Source: Silurus meridionalis
Taxonomy: Eukaryota; Chordata; Actinopteri; Siluriformes; Siluridae
Assembly: GCF_014805685.1 (NCBI RefSeq)
Contig: NC_060887.1
Span: forward strand, 30,527,963-30,591,962
Direction: 5' to 3'
Length of the DNA stretch: 64,000 nucleotides
Made by a program: the position numbers and the translations under genes. Of the stretch, positions 1 through 42,992 are shown one piece after another (position 1 is the first letter of the stretch; each line of letters starts with the position of its first letter). Below the pieces are notes generated by a model that saw only the letters and a list, made by a program, of their open reading frames with translations, ran no database searches and was not told where the DNA came from.

Positions 1-1109
1 CTCTCCCCGACTTCTCATTTAGAGGAAATAATACCTCGCTTATATTTACTTATATTAGTCTTAAGGTCTCTTACTGTCTAGACTATTAAAACCATGCTGG
101 TTTTTTTTCTTCATGTGGTTAGGATTGTCCACAGATTGTTTTTTTTGTCATGTTCCAGGTCGTCTGGCCTGTCTAGCTTTAGCATTTCTATAACTCGCCA
201 TTTCCGTGTCTCTCTTCGTCCGTGTCGTTTTCTGTTTTTGTCCTCCCCTGTAGTTTATTAGCACTCATTTCTCATCTACGTCCCTGATGGTGACGTTGTC
301 AGAGAGCCTCAGCACTGAAGCAGACGGTCACCTTGCTGTGGATTTGATGGGGACACATGGCTCAGGCACGGAGTGAGACCATCCATTATCGAGCCCACAA
401 GCGTGCTGCCCTCGCATATGTTTTAACTGCTTAAAAATCTAATTGTGTAGGCTCTTAGATATACTAAATATGCCTACGTTTGTGGACACCTGGCCTTGAG
501 ATTGCTTTTCAAACATCCTATTCCACATTTAGTCCCCATTTTCTATTATAATAACCTCAATGCTTGTGGTGATTTGTGCTCATTGAGTCAGAAGAGTGAT
601 AGTAAAGTCAGGTTGTAATGTAGGTGAGGGTGAGGAGGCCTGTTCAAAGGTGTTCAGTAAGGTTGAGGTCAGAGCTCCATTTCTTTTTTAGTACAGTGAT
701 TATCTGTAGTAGAGAATACTCATATTTTGGCATCAAAATAAAATTTGATTTGTTTTGATCATTTGTGCCACTACGCTTGTGACTTCTGTGAACTGCTCAG
801 GGTCTTGAATTTATGTGGATGTAAAATGGATGTAAAATTTTGGACTGTCTTTCTACTTTTTTTCACTTAGTTAAGGAACATCAACTCTCATTCACGTCAG
901 TTTGTTTGTGGGCGTCGGTTTCATTTAATGAGCAGCCATGCGGCATTTCAGAAGCACGCCTGCCTTTTTCTGTTTTTGTCTTCGCTTGTGTTCAAATTCA
1001 AAAACAAGAAGGCATTTGATCAGCGGTGCTAATAAGACGAGAAGGTGTTTGTGTAGGAGGTTTTGTATACATTAAATTGAGCTAAACTTGTCCGTTTGTG
1101 CCTTCACAG
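1..1109 (+). other. 3' part of tgfbr1 intron 1
   Basis: No exon is visible here. About 475-700 is a diverged Tc1-derived fragment. The remainder is unique-looking AT-rich sequence, with the exon 2 acceptor at its end. Confidence 0.7.
475..700 (-). mobile_element. Tc1-derived element fragment
   Basis: The stretch has the words of the dispersed family: 'gtggacacctgg', 'ttattataataacctc', 'gaggaggcctg', 'ttgaggtcagagctcc'. It is in minus orientation relative to the transposase-like strand. Neither terminus is clear. Confidence 0.6.
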
Positions 1110-30103
<28,994 letters not shown>

Positions 30104-32110
30104 GCCTGCGCTCCGGGACAGCTACACACCTTGACATATTATTCTACTGCTTTTGTTTTGTTTTGTTTTTGTTTTATTTTAAATATCTGTTCATTATAAT
30201 GGTCATTCTCATTCTTCTGATTATCCATGAATATTGCATTACGACTTTTTTTCTCCGTGAAAGAGGGAGAGAAGGTCATGATGGACATGAGCACTAAGAA
30301 TGAAGGCTCGTTTGGATCTTTTTTTTTTCCTTCCTTTAGCTTTGTATGAAAGACTTTAGCCAGTAAAGGTCATTTAATGGTCAGGTACTGTTTTTTTTTT
30401 CCTGTTAACCTTGGAGAGATGAGATCTGCTGGATGTCTCGATCGGGAATTTGCACCTTGTGTTTTCTCTCTTTCCTCAACACTTTTTTTTTTTTGTACCT
30501 ATTTTTTTTGCTTTGGGTTTTTTTTTTCCCAACAAACTGGACATGACCTCATTCAGTCTTGGCAAACATGCTGCAACATATGCAATATAGAGAAATCCTA
30601 TCTTATATTTTATATCTTGATATGTTCTGTTACTACGGCAACAGTTACAACAGCTACAATGGCATCCGTGCCCTCCAAGCCAGGTGTTACCGGAAAGTGC
30701 CACTGCTTTAAACCAACGTTCCCTCATGCCGTGGCTCGGCCCCTGTACCTTTCGCTGTCCGTCTAACCGGGAGAAAGAAAGAAAGCAGTAACGAGCGTCA
30801 CCGTCGCGAAGGCTCGTCCGTCACGGAGTCCGTCTTTGTTATTATGCACACGCAGCGAACGTTAGCGAGGGGCCACCACACACAACTTGCTGGTGCCATT
30901 TCTTCAGTTTTACATCATCCTTTTCCTATTCGTCATCATCTTCAGTGCAGCACAGAGGGACGTTTCAGCTCAGACCTCAGTTCATCTCCAGTAAAGCTGA
31001 TCACCGGGTCCCTGTTGCTAAACGGCAGCTGAGGATCGGCTGTCACGTTTTTCGCTCCTCCCTGACACACCTGATGCAGAAAAGAGGATGGTCCGAGGTC
31101 TAATGTGGTCGTGTCGGGCCTGTTTTTTTTTTTTTTTTCCCAGAAAGGCACTCTGTTTTTGTTCATAACTGACACACAGATTTGGATGAACTGAGCTACT
31201 CTCACAGACTGGCGCTTAATGCAGACGACTGGACGACAATGTACAAAGTAAAAGCTAAAAGAAGAAGATGATGAAATAAAAAAGAAACTCTGAGCAGTAT
31301 AACTAAAAACAATGCAATGTTTGAAGTTGAACACATCAGCATTAATTGAATTGCCATGTAAAAAAAAAATGTCTTTCTTATGGTACTCTGTGTTTTCAGT
31401 GTTGAAGAGATGATGGGGTATATTCATTTATCTATATAGCAAATAGATCTTTTACTAAGCCATAGATTTTCCAGCATTTTATGGCAACCCTCTTTGTGTG
31501 TGCGTGCACGCGTGCGTGTATGAGATGTACAATGTAAGCAAAATCCTGTTGACTGCTTCAACTTTCTATTGTGCAAGCCTTAAGGGACCAATAGCATTGT
31601 TTGTTCCTGTTTTGTAAAAAAAAAAAAAAAAAAAAAAGAAAGAAAGAAAGAAACAAGAAATGATTTCACTTAATTGTGCTTAAACAGTAGGGTTAATATT
31701 GTGTATATTGGAGGGATTAAATGTAGCAACTGATCGAGCAGTTTTGTTTGTTATATGTGTAGAAGGACGATCTTTTTGCCACACAAATAAGCTTATGGTC
31801 ACAACGTAAACATCGCATTCGAAAAGTGTCGCCGCTGAGCTCTGTTGTAGGAAATCGACCAATAAACGACGGGTGGGAAATCTTCCTACAGCACATACTC
31901 GATGGGTACAACACGTTTTTATTACTACACATCATACTTTTTGTTCATTTCTAGATACATCTTGTTACAAGTTAGATTGTGTTAATCAAACATACACCAG
32001 AAACAATGACCTTAAAGACCTGCTACAGCTGTTAGTTCTTAAACTGAAAAGAAAACTTCACCACACTTTCTTAAATCAATCTCTGTGGATCATCTACTCT
32101 ATAGAAACGT

Positions 32111-32582
32111 TAACACTATATAAACAAAAGGTTTTCAGACACACACCCATAAGTGACCGTATGTGCATCTTAAACATCCACATTTAGTCCCCATTTGCTG
32201 TTATAATTACCTCCACTTTTCTCAGATGATGTTCTGCTAGATTTTAGCATGTGTTTGTGGAGACTTGTGCCCATTCAGCCTCAAGGATGTTCAGGTACTG
32301 ATGTAGCTGACATGAGGAGGCCTGGGGTGCAGTCAGCGCTCCATTTCATCCCAAAGATATTTAGTAGGGTTGAGGTCAGAGCTCTATAACAGACCAGTGA
32401 AGATCTTCAACCATGTATCCACCCCATGTAAACCATATGTTCATGGAGCTGGCTTTGTCATGCTGAAACAGGTTTTGGTCTCCTAGTATAAGACTTCTTA
32501 TACAAATGTGTGCCTCCAGAACAGTTTGGTGAAGAAACACATAGGCAGGAAAAGTCAGGTGTCCCAATATTTTTTGAATAAT
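32111..32582 (-). mobile_element. Tc1-derived element in the tgfbr1 3' region
   Basis: It runs from 'aacactatataaacaaaagg' to 'ggtgtcccaatattttttga', in minus orientation. Internal words 'ctgttataattacctccact' and 'gttgaggtcagagctcta' match other copies. If the 3' untranslated region extends to 35 kb, the element is exonised in it. Confidence 0.68.
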
Positions 32583-34773
32583 GAGAAAATAAGTCCTCCT
32601 CTGAGCTCAGCCTTCAGAAGTGGTGTGTAATAATCTAAACTACAAAATTTATTGTTTGGATGATTGAGCAAAGTCCACTTTCTTTTAAGCCTCCATTTTA
32701 AAGCTATAGTGCGAGCTGAAGCATGGTACTTAGCATGCTCATCATGTTTTGCTTGTTTTATTTTCCTGATCCTTTTTTTTACTGTGGAACATAATTAACA
32801 CCCAGTGGCCAAGACTGCCTCTGAATATCATGGCATGTTTACAGTGCATTCCTGTACTGTGATTATACTGATTATATACAAGCTTTTTTACCCTACAGCC
32901 AAAACAACCTTTATCATTAGACACAACACACTGTGCATGTTTATTAGTGTGGCAAACGGATGTTCACTTCTGTCGCTTGCTTTTCAGGGGGAAAAATATA
33001 ACTGGGATCGTGTCTTGAGGCGGGTTTGCTGCATTTTCTGCCTGTGTACAGGAGCACAAAAAGGATTTGAGTTCTCATGATAATTATTCATTTCGTTTGC
33101 AGTGTTTGAATAGAATTATTTTTTTGGGGGGGGAGTGGATTGTTGTTTTTGTACTTATAAACTATCAATTCATTCATTTTAGACATATAACGCCATTTTT
33201 AGGTTTCTGGCGCACCGCATCACAAGTTTTTTTTTTAATTACAGGACACAGACGTCCCTTTTCTGCTCCTGTACAGTGTAATGTCACTTTTGTTCACCCA
33301 CCCCACCCCTAGGGGAAAAACAATCCTTTCTTTTTAAAATGCTGAGGAATGTCCTAAATGGAATAAATGTATGGTGGAGGAAGTGTGTATAAATATGTAC
33401 ATTGTAAATAAGTATCTAAGTGTATGTGAACTTGTCCGTTAGCCTGCTGGCCCTGTGGCACGTCCGATTCAGTGAAGAGAAATTGTACAGCTGAAGAGGT
33501 TAAAGTGAACCCAGTATGTTCAAGGATAGAGCACATTCCCTCCAGAAGGTATTATAGAGTGACAATGGGAAGAAAATTAGATTTTGGTCATTTATTATTG
33601 CTAAGGTTACTTCGAAGGCTAAAAAATATCATACTTTTTGGGGAAATTTTGATTTCATCGTGCCACTGCAGATGTTCCTGGGCCGGCCATGCTTTTTTCT
33701 TTTCCTTCTCTCTGACATATTTCTGTCTTAAATCACCAGCAGCCTTTTTTTCTTTACGGATTCACCAGTGACCTATTTAGATGTAAAAAAAAACATGCAT
33801 AACCAGGTATTTCCTCACAGTAACATGCAGGTATCCTCCTGACCTTCACAGGTCAAACCACACCAGCTATGACTTTTAACAGGAAATCCATACCGCTGCA
33901 CCTCTGGTTCCATGCGAGCGGGTGAGAGCGAGAGGACTGGCCGTGTAATGCTCGCTTTCTCACTGCGTTCGTCTTGTAGCTAGGAGATTTTTTGTTGTTG
34001 TTTTTTCATACGGTGTATTACGTACAGTAGGAAATGGGCAAACTGTTTCGGACCGGCTCCTCGACCTCTCTCCCGCTCCTTTTTTTTTTTTTTGCTCTCG
34101 ATGTCACTTACTTCTGTGCCTCCGAACCCATCTGCACCCTCGAACATGGGCGAGGATACACTCATCCTGGGTGAATTTAAATGACAGTGTTTTTTAATTA
34201 GGGGTCCTGCAAATATGGCCCAGACTCCTGCACAACTGTTTGCTCATCTGTTTGCTTTCTGTGATGCATTATGCAGCTCTTTTATGCAACCATGCACAAA
34301 AAAGTTGCACAAAATTTTTTTCATTCATACTTTCTTTTTTCTGTGGGGGAGGTTAAATTACCCTGTAGAGGTAAAAGCATCTCAGCAGATGCGAAAGTAA
34401 ACATTCCCACTAATTAAAGCGCAACCCGCTGAGCAGTTCCAATAAAGGTCACGCGTATCCCGGAGAGGGCGTACAGACGGGTGAGTAAGTTATGCAAATG
34501 TATACGGCGACACAGTCCTCAGGCTTTCTACTGGCAATTGCCAAGTTATTTATTACAGTTCGATTTCTTTATCTATGCCAACATCCGGACACTGTGAGAA
34601 AGATCCTGGAGGAACGGTGGCCCGGTAGCACCAAAAATCATATGAATAGGTAATGAAACAGTGAAGCTGATTTGATATGATTTAAATTGAAGGAAATGGA
34701 CCGGCGTGGAGAAAAGCAGGAGTCTGGGTCATTAAAGGACTGTGGAGCCAACCAAGGTGCTTTTTCATTCTGT

Positions 34774-34787
34774 GTGTGCGTGGGCGT

Positions 34788-34844
<57 letters not shown>
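34774..34844. repeat. (TG)n microsatellite
   Basis: A TG run with imperfect start lies in the presumed 3' untranslated region. Confidence 0.93.
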
Positions 34845-34845
<1 letters not shown>

Positions 34846-35251
34846 ATACATGATGGAAAGGCAGAAAAAAAAGCTTTATCAAGTTTTATTTGGTGCCTAA
34901 GTTTGACTCTATTGTGTTTTGTATTCCATATAGAATGATGCACTGCATGTGACTGATTTCTAATGTTTGCATCATTTTGGTTTTTAAGGAAATTTCTTAA
35001 AAGATGAAAAAAAAAAAAAGGTGAAAGGCTGAATTAGTCAAAAAAAAAAAAAAAAAAAAAAAAGGTCACAAAGTAATCCATAGGGGAAAAACATACCTCC
35101 TTCAAAGACCAATGTATTTTTACCTCAGTGTATATATTCTATTTGTTTACTTCAAGTTTGCAAATTTGTTTCTATGAAATGCTAAATCGGAAAATTCACA
35201 TTTTGTGTCAGTGGTACATTCATGTGGCATTGTGCTGTCCTTGTGTCTTCA

Positions 35252-35257
35252 AATAAA
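35252..35257 (+). terminator. candidate poly(A) signal AATAAA
   Basis: AATAAA lies in the context tcttcaaataaacg and is followed at once by a run of over 20 T. It lies 5.1 kb after the tgfbr1 stop codon. A second AATAAA at 35634-35639 is the main alternative, and one at 31861 could serve a shorter transcript. Confidence 0.4.
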
Positions 35258-35847
35258 CGTTTTTTTTTTTTTTTTTTTTGAAACCATCATCTGTATTTTA
35301 TTTTCTCGTTCTGTTCTTTAGTTCTTAAGTGCTTTATCAGACAATGTATTTTAATGCCTCTTTCTCAATTGTGTAGAAAATGCATTACGGGCCTTTTTTT
35401 GTTAAAAAAGAAAAAAGAAAGAAAAAAGTCTGAAGTGGTTAGTAGGGTAGTGATTGGTTGCAGAGAGAGAGAAAGAGAGAGCCCTCCCATGAAGGCTTTG
35501 TGGCCCACTTAATTTTTAAAGCATTATTTATAGACTTTTTATAGCTTGTACATACGTACAAATGAACAACATAGGAACGTAGGGGAGTGACGCTGATGTG
35601 CCATTCTAACATAGTGGACTAGAAATTGGTGTGAATAAAAAAAGTTAATTTCATGACTTTCTTTGTGTTTTTGTTGTTTGCTTGACTTTGATCAAGCTCT
35701 TGTCTTAAATGAAAAGAATAATGTACCAATGAAAAATTGTATGAGAGTCTACAAGCAATATTTCAGCTCAAGCAAACACTTTCATTTCTTTTCTGTGGAA
35801 CAATGATATTGTTTTTGATAGTTTTCATATAATAATAATAATAGATA

Positions 35848-36010
35848 TACCTTAAAGCACAGTGAAATTCTTTTCTTCACATATCCCAGCTTGCTTGAAA
35901 GCTGGGGTCCATGATACAGCACACCTGGAACATAGAGGATTAAGGGCCTTGCCCAAGGCCCCAAGAATAGCAGCTTGACAATACCGGGGCTTGAACCCCC
36001 AACCTTCTGA
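35848..36010 (-). mobile_element. tRNA-derived SINE, 5'-truncated
   Basis: On the minus strand the B box 'gggggttcaagcccc' is followed by 'ccttgggcaaggccctta' and the tail 'gaatttcactgtgctt'. The A box half is missing. An (ATT)n-like stretch follows. Confidence 0.7.
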
Positions 36011-36174
36011 TTTTATTTTATATTGTTCATTCTTTAGAAAATGTCATGAGCTTACTTCTTTGTAAAAAATGCATGAAGATGTCCAAACTTAGGAACATAC
36101 TGTTAATACAATATCATGGTGCAGCAGCTAGCATTGCCCGCTCCCATCTCCAGGTTTGATCAGAACCCTGTGTT

Positions 36175-36245
36175 TCAGTTCAATTTTAACTCAGTTTTAT
36201 TTGTATAGCACTTTTAACAATGAACATTGTCCCAAATACAGTGCT
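36175..36245 (-). mobile_element. L2-type LINE 3' tail
   Basis: 'ttttatttgtatagcacttt' followed by 'taacaatgaacattgtccc' matches the tails at 12541 and 49796. No coding region is attached. Confidence 0.6.
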
Positions 36246-37227
36246 AAATAGGTTATAACATTTTAATTCATATGTAGTGCCATGGCATTATATATATATA
36301 ATGTATATATCGCATACATTAACTTAAAAAAAAATAATACATGGATGTTAAAAACCCTGATCCAGGTAACCAAGACAACTCTGTGTGGTAGTACACTGCA
36401 AAAAATAAACCCTATATCTTCGAAAGTGAGAAAATCTTTAATAAAGGCTATTTTGATATTTTTTTTTTATATAAATAGGCTTTAAATGGCCTTGTTATAT
36501 TGGGAGATTATTTAGCTTTTTTCCTCCTGAAATAAATGCTGCTTGGAATGAGAAAAATTATCTGCCAACAGAGCCTCGGATTAATATCATATGTATCTCG
36601 AAACTTGTATTAGATTTACTGTAATTGTGGAATAGTAAATACTGCATAGATGTTCGAGATGGTTTCACCAGCTTTAGAGAATTTACTGAAAGAAAATTTA
36701 ATTGAAAAACAGTTATGATTAGAATGTGAACATTTTGAGGGGGTCAAAATGACTAATTATACAATTCATTTATCATCTAATGAGGTTTAGAGATGCCTAA
36801 TAACAAACAGGCTGCTAGAACTAAATAAACCCTATTTTGATTTGAGTTCACAGAAGCAGAAGGTTTTGTATCTATGATTGGCAAGTGTTCAAAAATCCAC
36901 TTTCCATGGATTGTTTTAGAATGTCTTTAATGTGCATTATTTGCAGTAACAATCCAGGCAGTCTGTTAGATCTGTAAACATAGTTAAAGTTTTTCATGAT
37001 AAGTGGTAATATTCAAACTTTTATGCTCTGTTCTTTAAAGCAGCTCTTCACCTATGTAACCTTTTATACTCAGGGTCATGTAAATCCTCCAGCATTGCTT
37101 TATAAAAGATTAGTAATTTGTGCTCATGAATGTGCTTCTGAATAAGTGTCTCCATGGCCTCGGCTTTGCACTTTTGTGTCTATGAAGTTAGAATTTCGAC
37201 AGTGTTGAATCAAGGACCAGGAGAGGG

Positions 37228-37335
37228 TCAAGTCAAGGGGTTTTTATTGTCATTTGAGTACATGGGAAAACAGCGTTGCTAAATGAAACATCGAGATCCC
37301 TCCCAGTGATTTACAGTGCATTCATAACCAGTACA
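37228..37335 (-). mobile_element. retroposon tail fragment
   Basis: Begins 'aagtcaaggggtttttattg' and resembles the fragment at 11360-11470. Confidence 0.45.
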
Positions 37336-37494
37336 TGGTGGATGCTGATCTTTAGAATGTGTGCTTTAAAAAAAACAGTATTTATGATCAGTTTATTAGA
37401 TCAGCTTTAGTGAGGTGTTGTCAGCTCTCATCTACAAAATGAACAGGCCTAGTATATTATATAATAATGATAATAAGAATATAATTATTCACTG

Positions 37495-37936
37495 ATTATG
37501 TATAACGTTATGACAGGTGACGTGAATAACACTGATTATCTCTTCATCATGTCATCTGTTATTATGTGGGATATTAGACAGCAAGTGAACATTTTCTCCT
37601 CAAAGTTGATGCGTTAGAAGCAGGAAAAATGGGCAAGCGTAAGTATTGAGCGACTTTGACAAGGGACAAAGGGATTGTGATGGCCAGATGTTTGGGTCAG
37701 AGCATCTCCAAAACTGCAGCTCTTGTGGGATGTTCCTGGTCTGATGTGATCAGTATATATTAAAAGTGGTCTAGTGAAGGAACACAGGCAACAGAGTGAT
37801 GGACGGCCGAGGCTCATTGATGCACGTTGGGAGCGAAGGCCGAGCAGACGAGCTCCTGTAGATTAAATTGTTGAAAGGGTCAGGACCAACACAATATTCG
37901 GCAGGTGGTCATAACGTTATGCCTCATCGGTGTATA
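37495..37936 (+). mobile_element. Tc1-like transposon remnant, second copy
   Basis: The DNA parallels 12845-13327 base for base over long stretches, including 'gaataacactgattatctct' and 'tgcacgttgggagcgaaggc'. It has terminal sequence 'ataacgttatg' near 37501 and 37911. Frameshifts and stops break the transposase N-terminus. It retains the block 'gatggccagatgtttgggtc', which the first copy has lost. Confidence 0.7.
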
Positions 37937-39445
37937 TATATATAATAAGTATATCTATTTAATTCTGTTAACCTGCTTTAGGACAATGTCTATTGTTAAA
38001 AGTATACCAATCAAATTCAAATGTAATTGGAGGTTAAAAAAAATTTAGATGAATCGAGATAAAAAGAAGGGAAGCATATAGTCAACAGTGTTTTTTTATA
38101 AGTTCTCTCAACCCTGAATTTGGTGTTTGGTCACAGTGACACACAGAACCCAAAAACAAAAAAAGAGAAATAAAGCATCTTTAGAACCCACCAAGATATA
38201 CTGTAACTCTCCATTCATTATATGAAATGTGGTGTTTAATAGAAGGTGACCTGACAGAAGACAGCTGTAACATGTTAATGCTGAGCCCCTGCACTGGCTG
38301 GAGCTCTGCTTTTCTTTTCAAGGCCAAAACACAGAGGAAGACATTTCCTAGTTTAATAAACTTGCCATTTTGAGCCGTGGATTGTGGGAGATGTTGAACC
38401 CCGTAGCCTCCTCCACAGCCGCTCTTCTGTAGGAAGTCACTGGGGAGCCACTGACTTCTGAGGTCAATAACAAAATGAGGAAATCGATAGCTGAATCATA
38501 CAAGCCACAACCGCCCCCTCAACATCTCTGTCTTGCTTTCTCTGTCTTGGGCTCTGCTCATTACTGCTTAATTTAAGGAGCTGTGGAACCGACCAAATGT
38601 CACACTGCTGCGTCTTGCCATCAGCCTTTTCAATATTAAGACCATAAGATTGACTATTTTCTAATAACAGTCCAAACTGACATTTTATTCCTCATGCAGC
38701 AATTTGATTACAACCTTTATTTAATTTAAGGGCATATTTCATTTCAGTAACATCTGATATTGTCATAAATGTGAGTGATAACTCACAGCACCAAAATATC
38801 ATCCACTTTTTCTCTCTCTTTTGAAGTTAATAAGACAGAAGTCAAGCTTGTCATGTTACTGAGAAACCACAAAGCACATACTGAAAACATAATGCTTTTG
38901 CTCTGACTGTTGCAAAGAGCCAACATTGAAAACTTGACAAAATAAACGTCTCGTCTTCGAAAACCCAAATGAACAAACATTTTTTACATAATTTTTTAAA
39001 TACCGTTTATGGGGAACGTGTTGAATGAGTGCATTTTTAGAAACCGGTTATTTACCTTACATTCAGAGCTTCTGTTAGAGAAAAACGAATGACCACCTTC
39101 TGACCAAGCAGAATTGAGTGTGCAAGTAACAATGCAACAGTTGGAACCCCTGATGTGATGGAATTACAGTTTGTCCGACAGTATGTGAGCAAATGTTGGT
39201 TGCATTTCAATGACAAGGTTTAATAAAACCTCCCAAAGACACACTCAAACATTCGTCAATTCTGAAAGCCAAAATGATCCAGACTCTCATTTGTTGTATC
39301 AATATAGCAAAGCATAATTATGAAATATCATTTCTCAAACAATATTTTGATTCAAATGGAAAAAAAGCATGCTGATGGCATTCAGAGCAGCCATACCTGT
39401 GTTCAGAAAAGAATACAAATAAGAAAAATTTGTAAACATTTCTAA

Positions 39446-39516
<71 letters not shown>

Positions 39517-42500
39517 TTATAAAAAATAATATAATTTATAAAAACAGGATAAAATAAAACTAATACATAGGAAGATTTGATGTATTTTTTATATTAAATA
39601 TATGAAATAATTGATCGTTAATAAAAAAAAAAATAGCGAGATATGAACAAGTTACTGTCTAATGCCTGGTCATTAGTAAACCGTATCTACTGATGTGTTT
39701 TCCATCTTCCATCTTGAAAGATCTGCTTACAGAGAACTTGCAGGCGTTGCCCAAGAATCGATCTTTCTTTTTTCTAAAGGTCAGGCTGTAAAATATTTCA
39801 CAGAAGCTTGAGGAAAGACTGAAGCACTGACTTTTTCATTACAGAGGAGATGGCCAGTTCAGTGTGTAGGAAAATGTTGCAAATAAACACAAGTAAAATG
39901 CAAAAGATTTTGTTGACAATTAAAAATGCATTTTTGTTTCGGTAAAAAGCCTCATTAACATTTAAACTAAATGCTTCTTGCTGTATAATCATATCCAGCA
40001 GGGGGCACTGTTGCTTTTCCAATTACAATGTTATGAACGTTTTGATAAGTTTATAAATAGTGCAATAATAAAATGCATCGCTTTCATGGTTTATTCTGAT
40101 GAGTAGTTTCATGGTTACCTTGAACCTTTACTTACACTGCATGCTAAATAACTCTGTATTAGTTTGATATTCGAATCAAAATGTTGTGTAAGTTTTAACA
40201 CACCTGTTTGTTAGATGATAGAAAGAAAGAGAAATATAAAGAAGAAATAAGTACAAATAAAATGATCACTTGCTTATTGCTCTTGTCCAGCCTTTGTTTT
40301 TATGCTTTGTGACAGGCAGGGTTAAAAAATTTCTTTAAGAAAACACAAAGGAAAGAATAACTGCTTCTTGGCAAGAAAAGAAATGAGATTTTAGGTCTTG
40401 AATATAGAAATTCAGATAATCGAACTGGTTTGAATGTGCACAGTATGTTTTCCTCTAACAATTTGAACAGCAGAGATAAAGGGGTGCGCAAGTGTTTCTG
40501 TTCTCTGCTTGTTCTGTTTATTTCTTTGTCTCTATGCAAGTCTTTTATGGAGGTGGACCATGTGAACTTTTTTTTGCCATCCTCACTTTATTTTAAGGCT
40601 GCAGACTAATCAATGGCTCTAATTTCGCTTCTTCACAGACTCAATCAATTTTCCAATTGCACAGGAAAAGCGAAATCGATATTACTTTTTTAGGTCATAA
40701 ATAATTTTGTAATAAAGTGAAGTTATTTACAGGAGATTCTGACAATATTCTTTTTCTGCACATTGTGTAACAGTCTTCAAATTCATTGAACGTATCATAA
40801 AACTAGTGTTTTACATTTAGAATTGGAATATTTATTCAGACCCTCGACTATGGCACTTCGCATGAAGCAACCTCTGAGTCAAGTCACTGACAGTACACGG
40901 GGAAAAAAGACCTCACTGACGAGATGAAAATTGAACTAGTTTGAACTCCAAACTTAAAAAAAATATATCAGGTACTACTCATCTAATGTTAAGACAGGTC
41001 CTACAAAACCCTGCTCGACAGTATAGACTCAGACTAGACAGAAATTCATATCTCAGCAAGACTACAATCTGTGACATGAGTTTCCCAGCCAGAGTCCAGA
41101 ACCAGAGAAAACATCTGTAGATAAACCTAAAGATACCAGTTATCAGATGCTCAACATCTGTTCGAGTTTAAGTGGATCTGATTGAGTTTGAAAGGACCTG
41201 CATCGTGTGAAGACCAAGTTATCTGGAACTGTCCCGTCCTATCCACTGGGGCTTTGTTGTTATTAAGAGCTTTGGTATAGTAGCTTCCCTTTTTCTCTGT
41301 GCTGAAGCCCACTTTGCCTTGCAAATCAGACAGGTTAAACTGTTTATATCTAGGCAAACACTAAATTGCAAAAATAAATAAAAACCCTTCTTTTCACATA
41401 AAATGTACATTCATGGGAATAAATTAAAATATGAAGCACATTTGATTATGTCTATAACATAACATGTGAAAAAAAAAATCTGAATAGTTTCTCAGGCAGA
41501 GATTCTGAAGATTCTGTTTCTGAAGTATTTTCTCTGTTAGTTCAGTTTTATCCGTATTATAAGTCTGGCCTCTGCTTTCAGTCTCTCTTCATAAGTATGA
41601 GCTTCAAAAGACTTTCCTGAAATCGGGTCAACATAATTATTAGTATTTTCTATCTTAGCTGCTAACTAGCTAGTTATACAATCAGTGATAATCAAATTAT
41701 GATTATTGATCAAATCAATCAATTATAACTTTACAATTACAGTAATATAATAATAATCGGCTATACTAGTCATGCAAAAAAAAGTTATGGATTCGGTTCT
41801 TAAATGCTGCACCTCCGAACATTCTGCAAGTCTGGCACTGATCGCTTCAAAGTGAAGCTGTCAGTCATCTACATTACCATTCCAATGATTGGCAGTTGTT
41901 AACAAGGCTCAATCCCTATGAGAGCTATCCCAATCATCATATTAAGAAAATGTGCATGTGAAGAGCATACTGTCCAATAATCCTCTTACCAACATTCTCA
42001 TTGACCCCACCCACAGATGCCATACGTCCAGGCCAAACCCAAAATGATGTATTAAAAGCCTGTTGTGCAGTAAGTATTCATCTTAGCTCCTATTAAACCA
42101 TATTGTATTTAAATGTGCTAAAGAAAGTGATAAAAACCATGCTTCAACCCAGCTCTCTGTGTGGTGTATCGAAGGCTTCAAAGGAGATCTTCACACAGGC
42201 CGTGCTGTCTACTGAAAACAGTGTTTAATGACAAACAAACAAACAGCAAGATATTGAAGGAAGATTTTTGATTCATGCAAATATTGGATTTCACCCCAAG
42301 TAATGAAAAATAAGGCTACATTTCTGTATTTGTTACAGAAATATTTCTGTCCCATGTAGAAGTGCCTCCTGAAAACACAAACAAATTACTGAACTAATAA
42401 AGACCAACAATAGAATCCACAGCTTTTCACAAACTGGACACTAAGTGTTTTTAATTTCCTTGTCTGATGTTACTTTCATAAAAAAATATGAATATAATAT

Positions 42501-42990
42501 TACTAATAAGTCTACACCCCCATGCCACAAGATGGCGCACCCTTTTGAATTCTAGCACATCCTCTTAATCGTCTCAATCACTTCCTGTACACTCGCTTTA
42601 TAAACACACGGTCACACAGAGTGTTTGTTAGTATTAGTTAGTTAGTATTTGTTAGTATCTGTCTGTTCTGTGTATTTTCTACCATATCTCTATCTACTGA
42701 CACTCATCTATCTCCTCCACTATCTTCATCCAATTCAAACACCATCAAATCTGCAGGGAATTTAGGAATTTCTGAGAATTTGAAAATGCTTTAAAAATTG
42801 CTTTTACCAAAAGATTCTTTTTGAGATGATTCTCACCAAAATGAATTTAGAGATGAGAGACTCTCCTGTGAGAAAAAGGATTGCTGCAGACCAGGTCAGA
42901 TGTGTTTGTGTTGTGGTTTAAAGGGACATTTCTGCACTGTGTGACAGCCATAATCAAAAAAACACCCAGGACAGCCAGCCATTTACACCC
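37937..42990. other. intergenic sequence without recognised genes
   Basis: Apart from the (AT)n tract I recognise nothing. Open frames are short, lack good codon structure and do not resemble known proteins. Confidence 0.5.
39449..39511. repeat. (AT)n microsatellite
   Basis: A pure AT run of about 31 units lies in AT-rich intergenic DNA. Confidence 0.93.
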
Positions 42991-42992
42991 AA

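Larger units (their letters stand above)
30104..35640 (+). other. tgfbr1: probable long 3' untranslated region of tgfbr1
   Basis: After the stop codon there is about 5.5 kb of AT-rich sequence with no open frame of interest. Candidate AATAAA signals are at 31861-31866, 35252-35257 (followed by a T-run) and 35634-35639. Mammalian TGFBR1 has a 3' untranslated region of roughly this length, so a distal end near 35.27 or 35.65 kb is reasonable. Two Pumilio-type TGTANATA motifs are seen at 33403-33410 and 35129-35136, and TACCTCA (let-7 type seed match) at about 35122. A Tc1-derived element (32111-32582) and a (GT)n tract (34774-34844) lie inside. The true end cannot be fixed from sequence alone. 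Confidence 0.5.

Noticed and set aside
30377..30766. 129-codon frame after the tgfbr1 stop
   Set aside because: Phe/Cys-rich translation of T-runs in the 3' untranslated region; no start context or motif.
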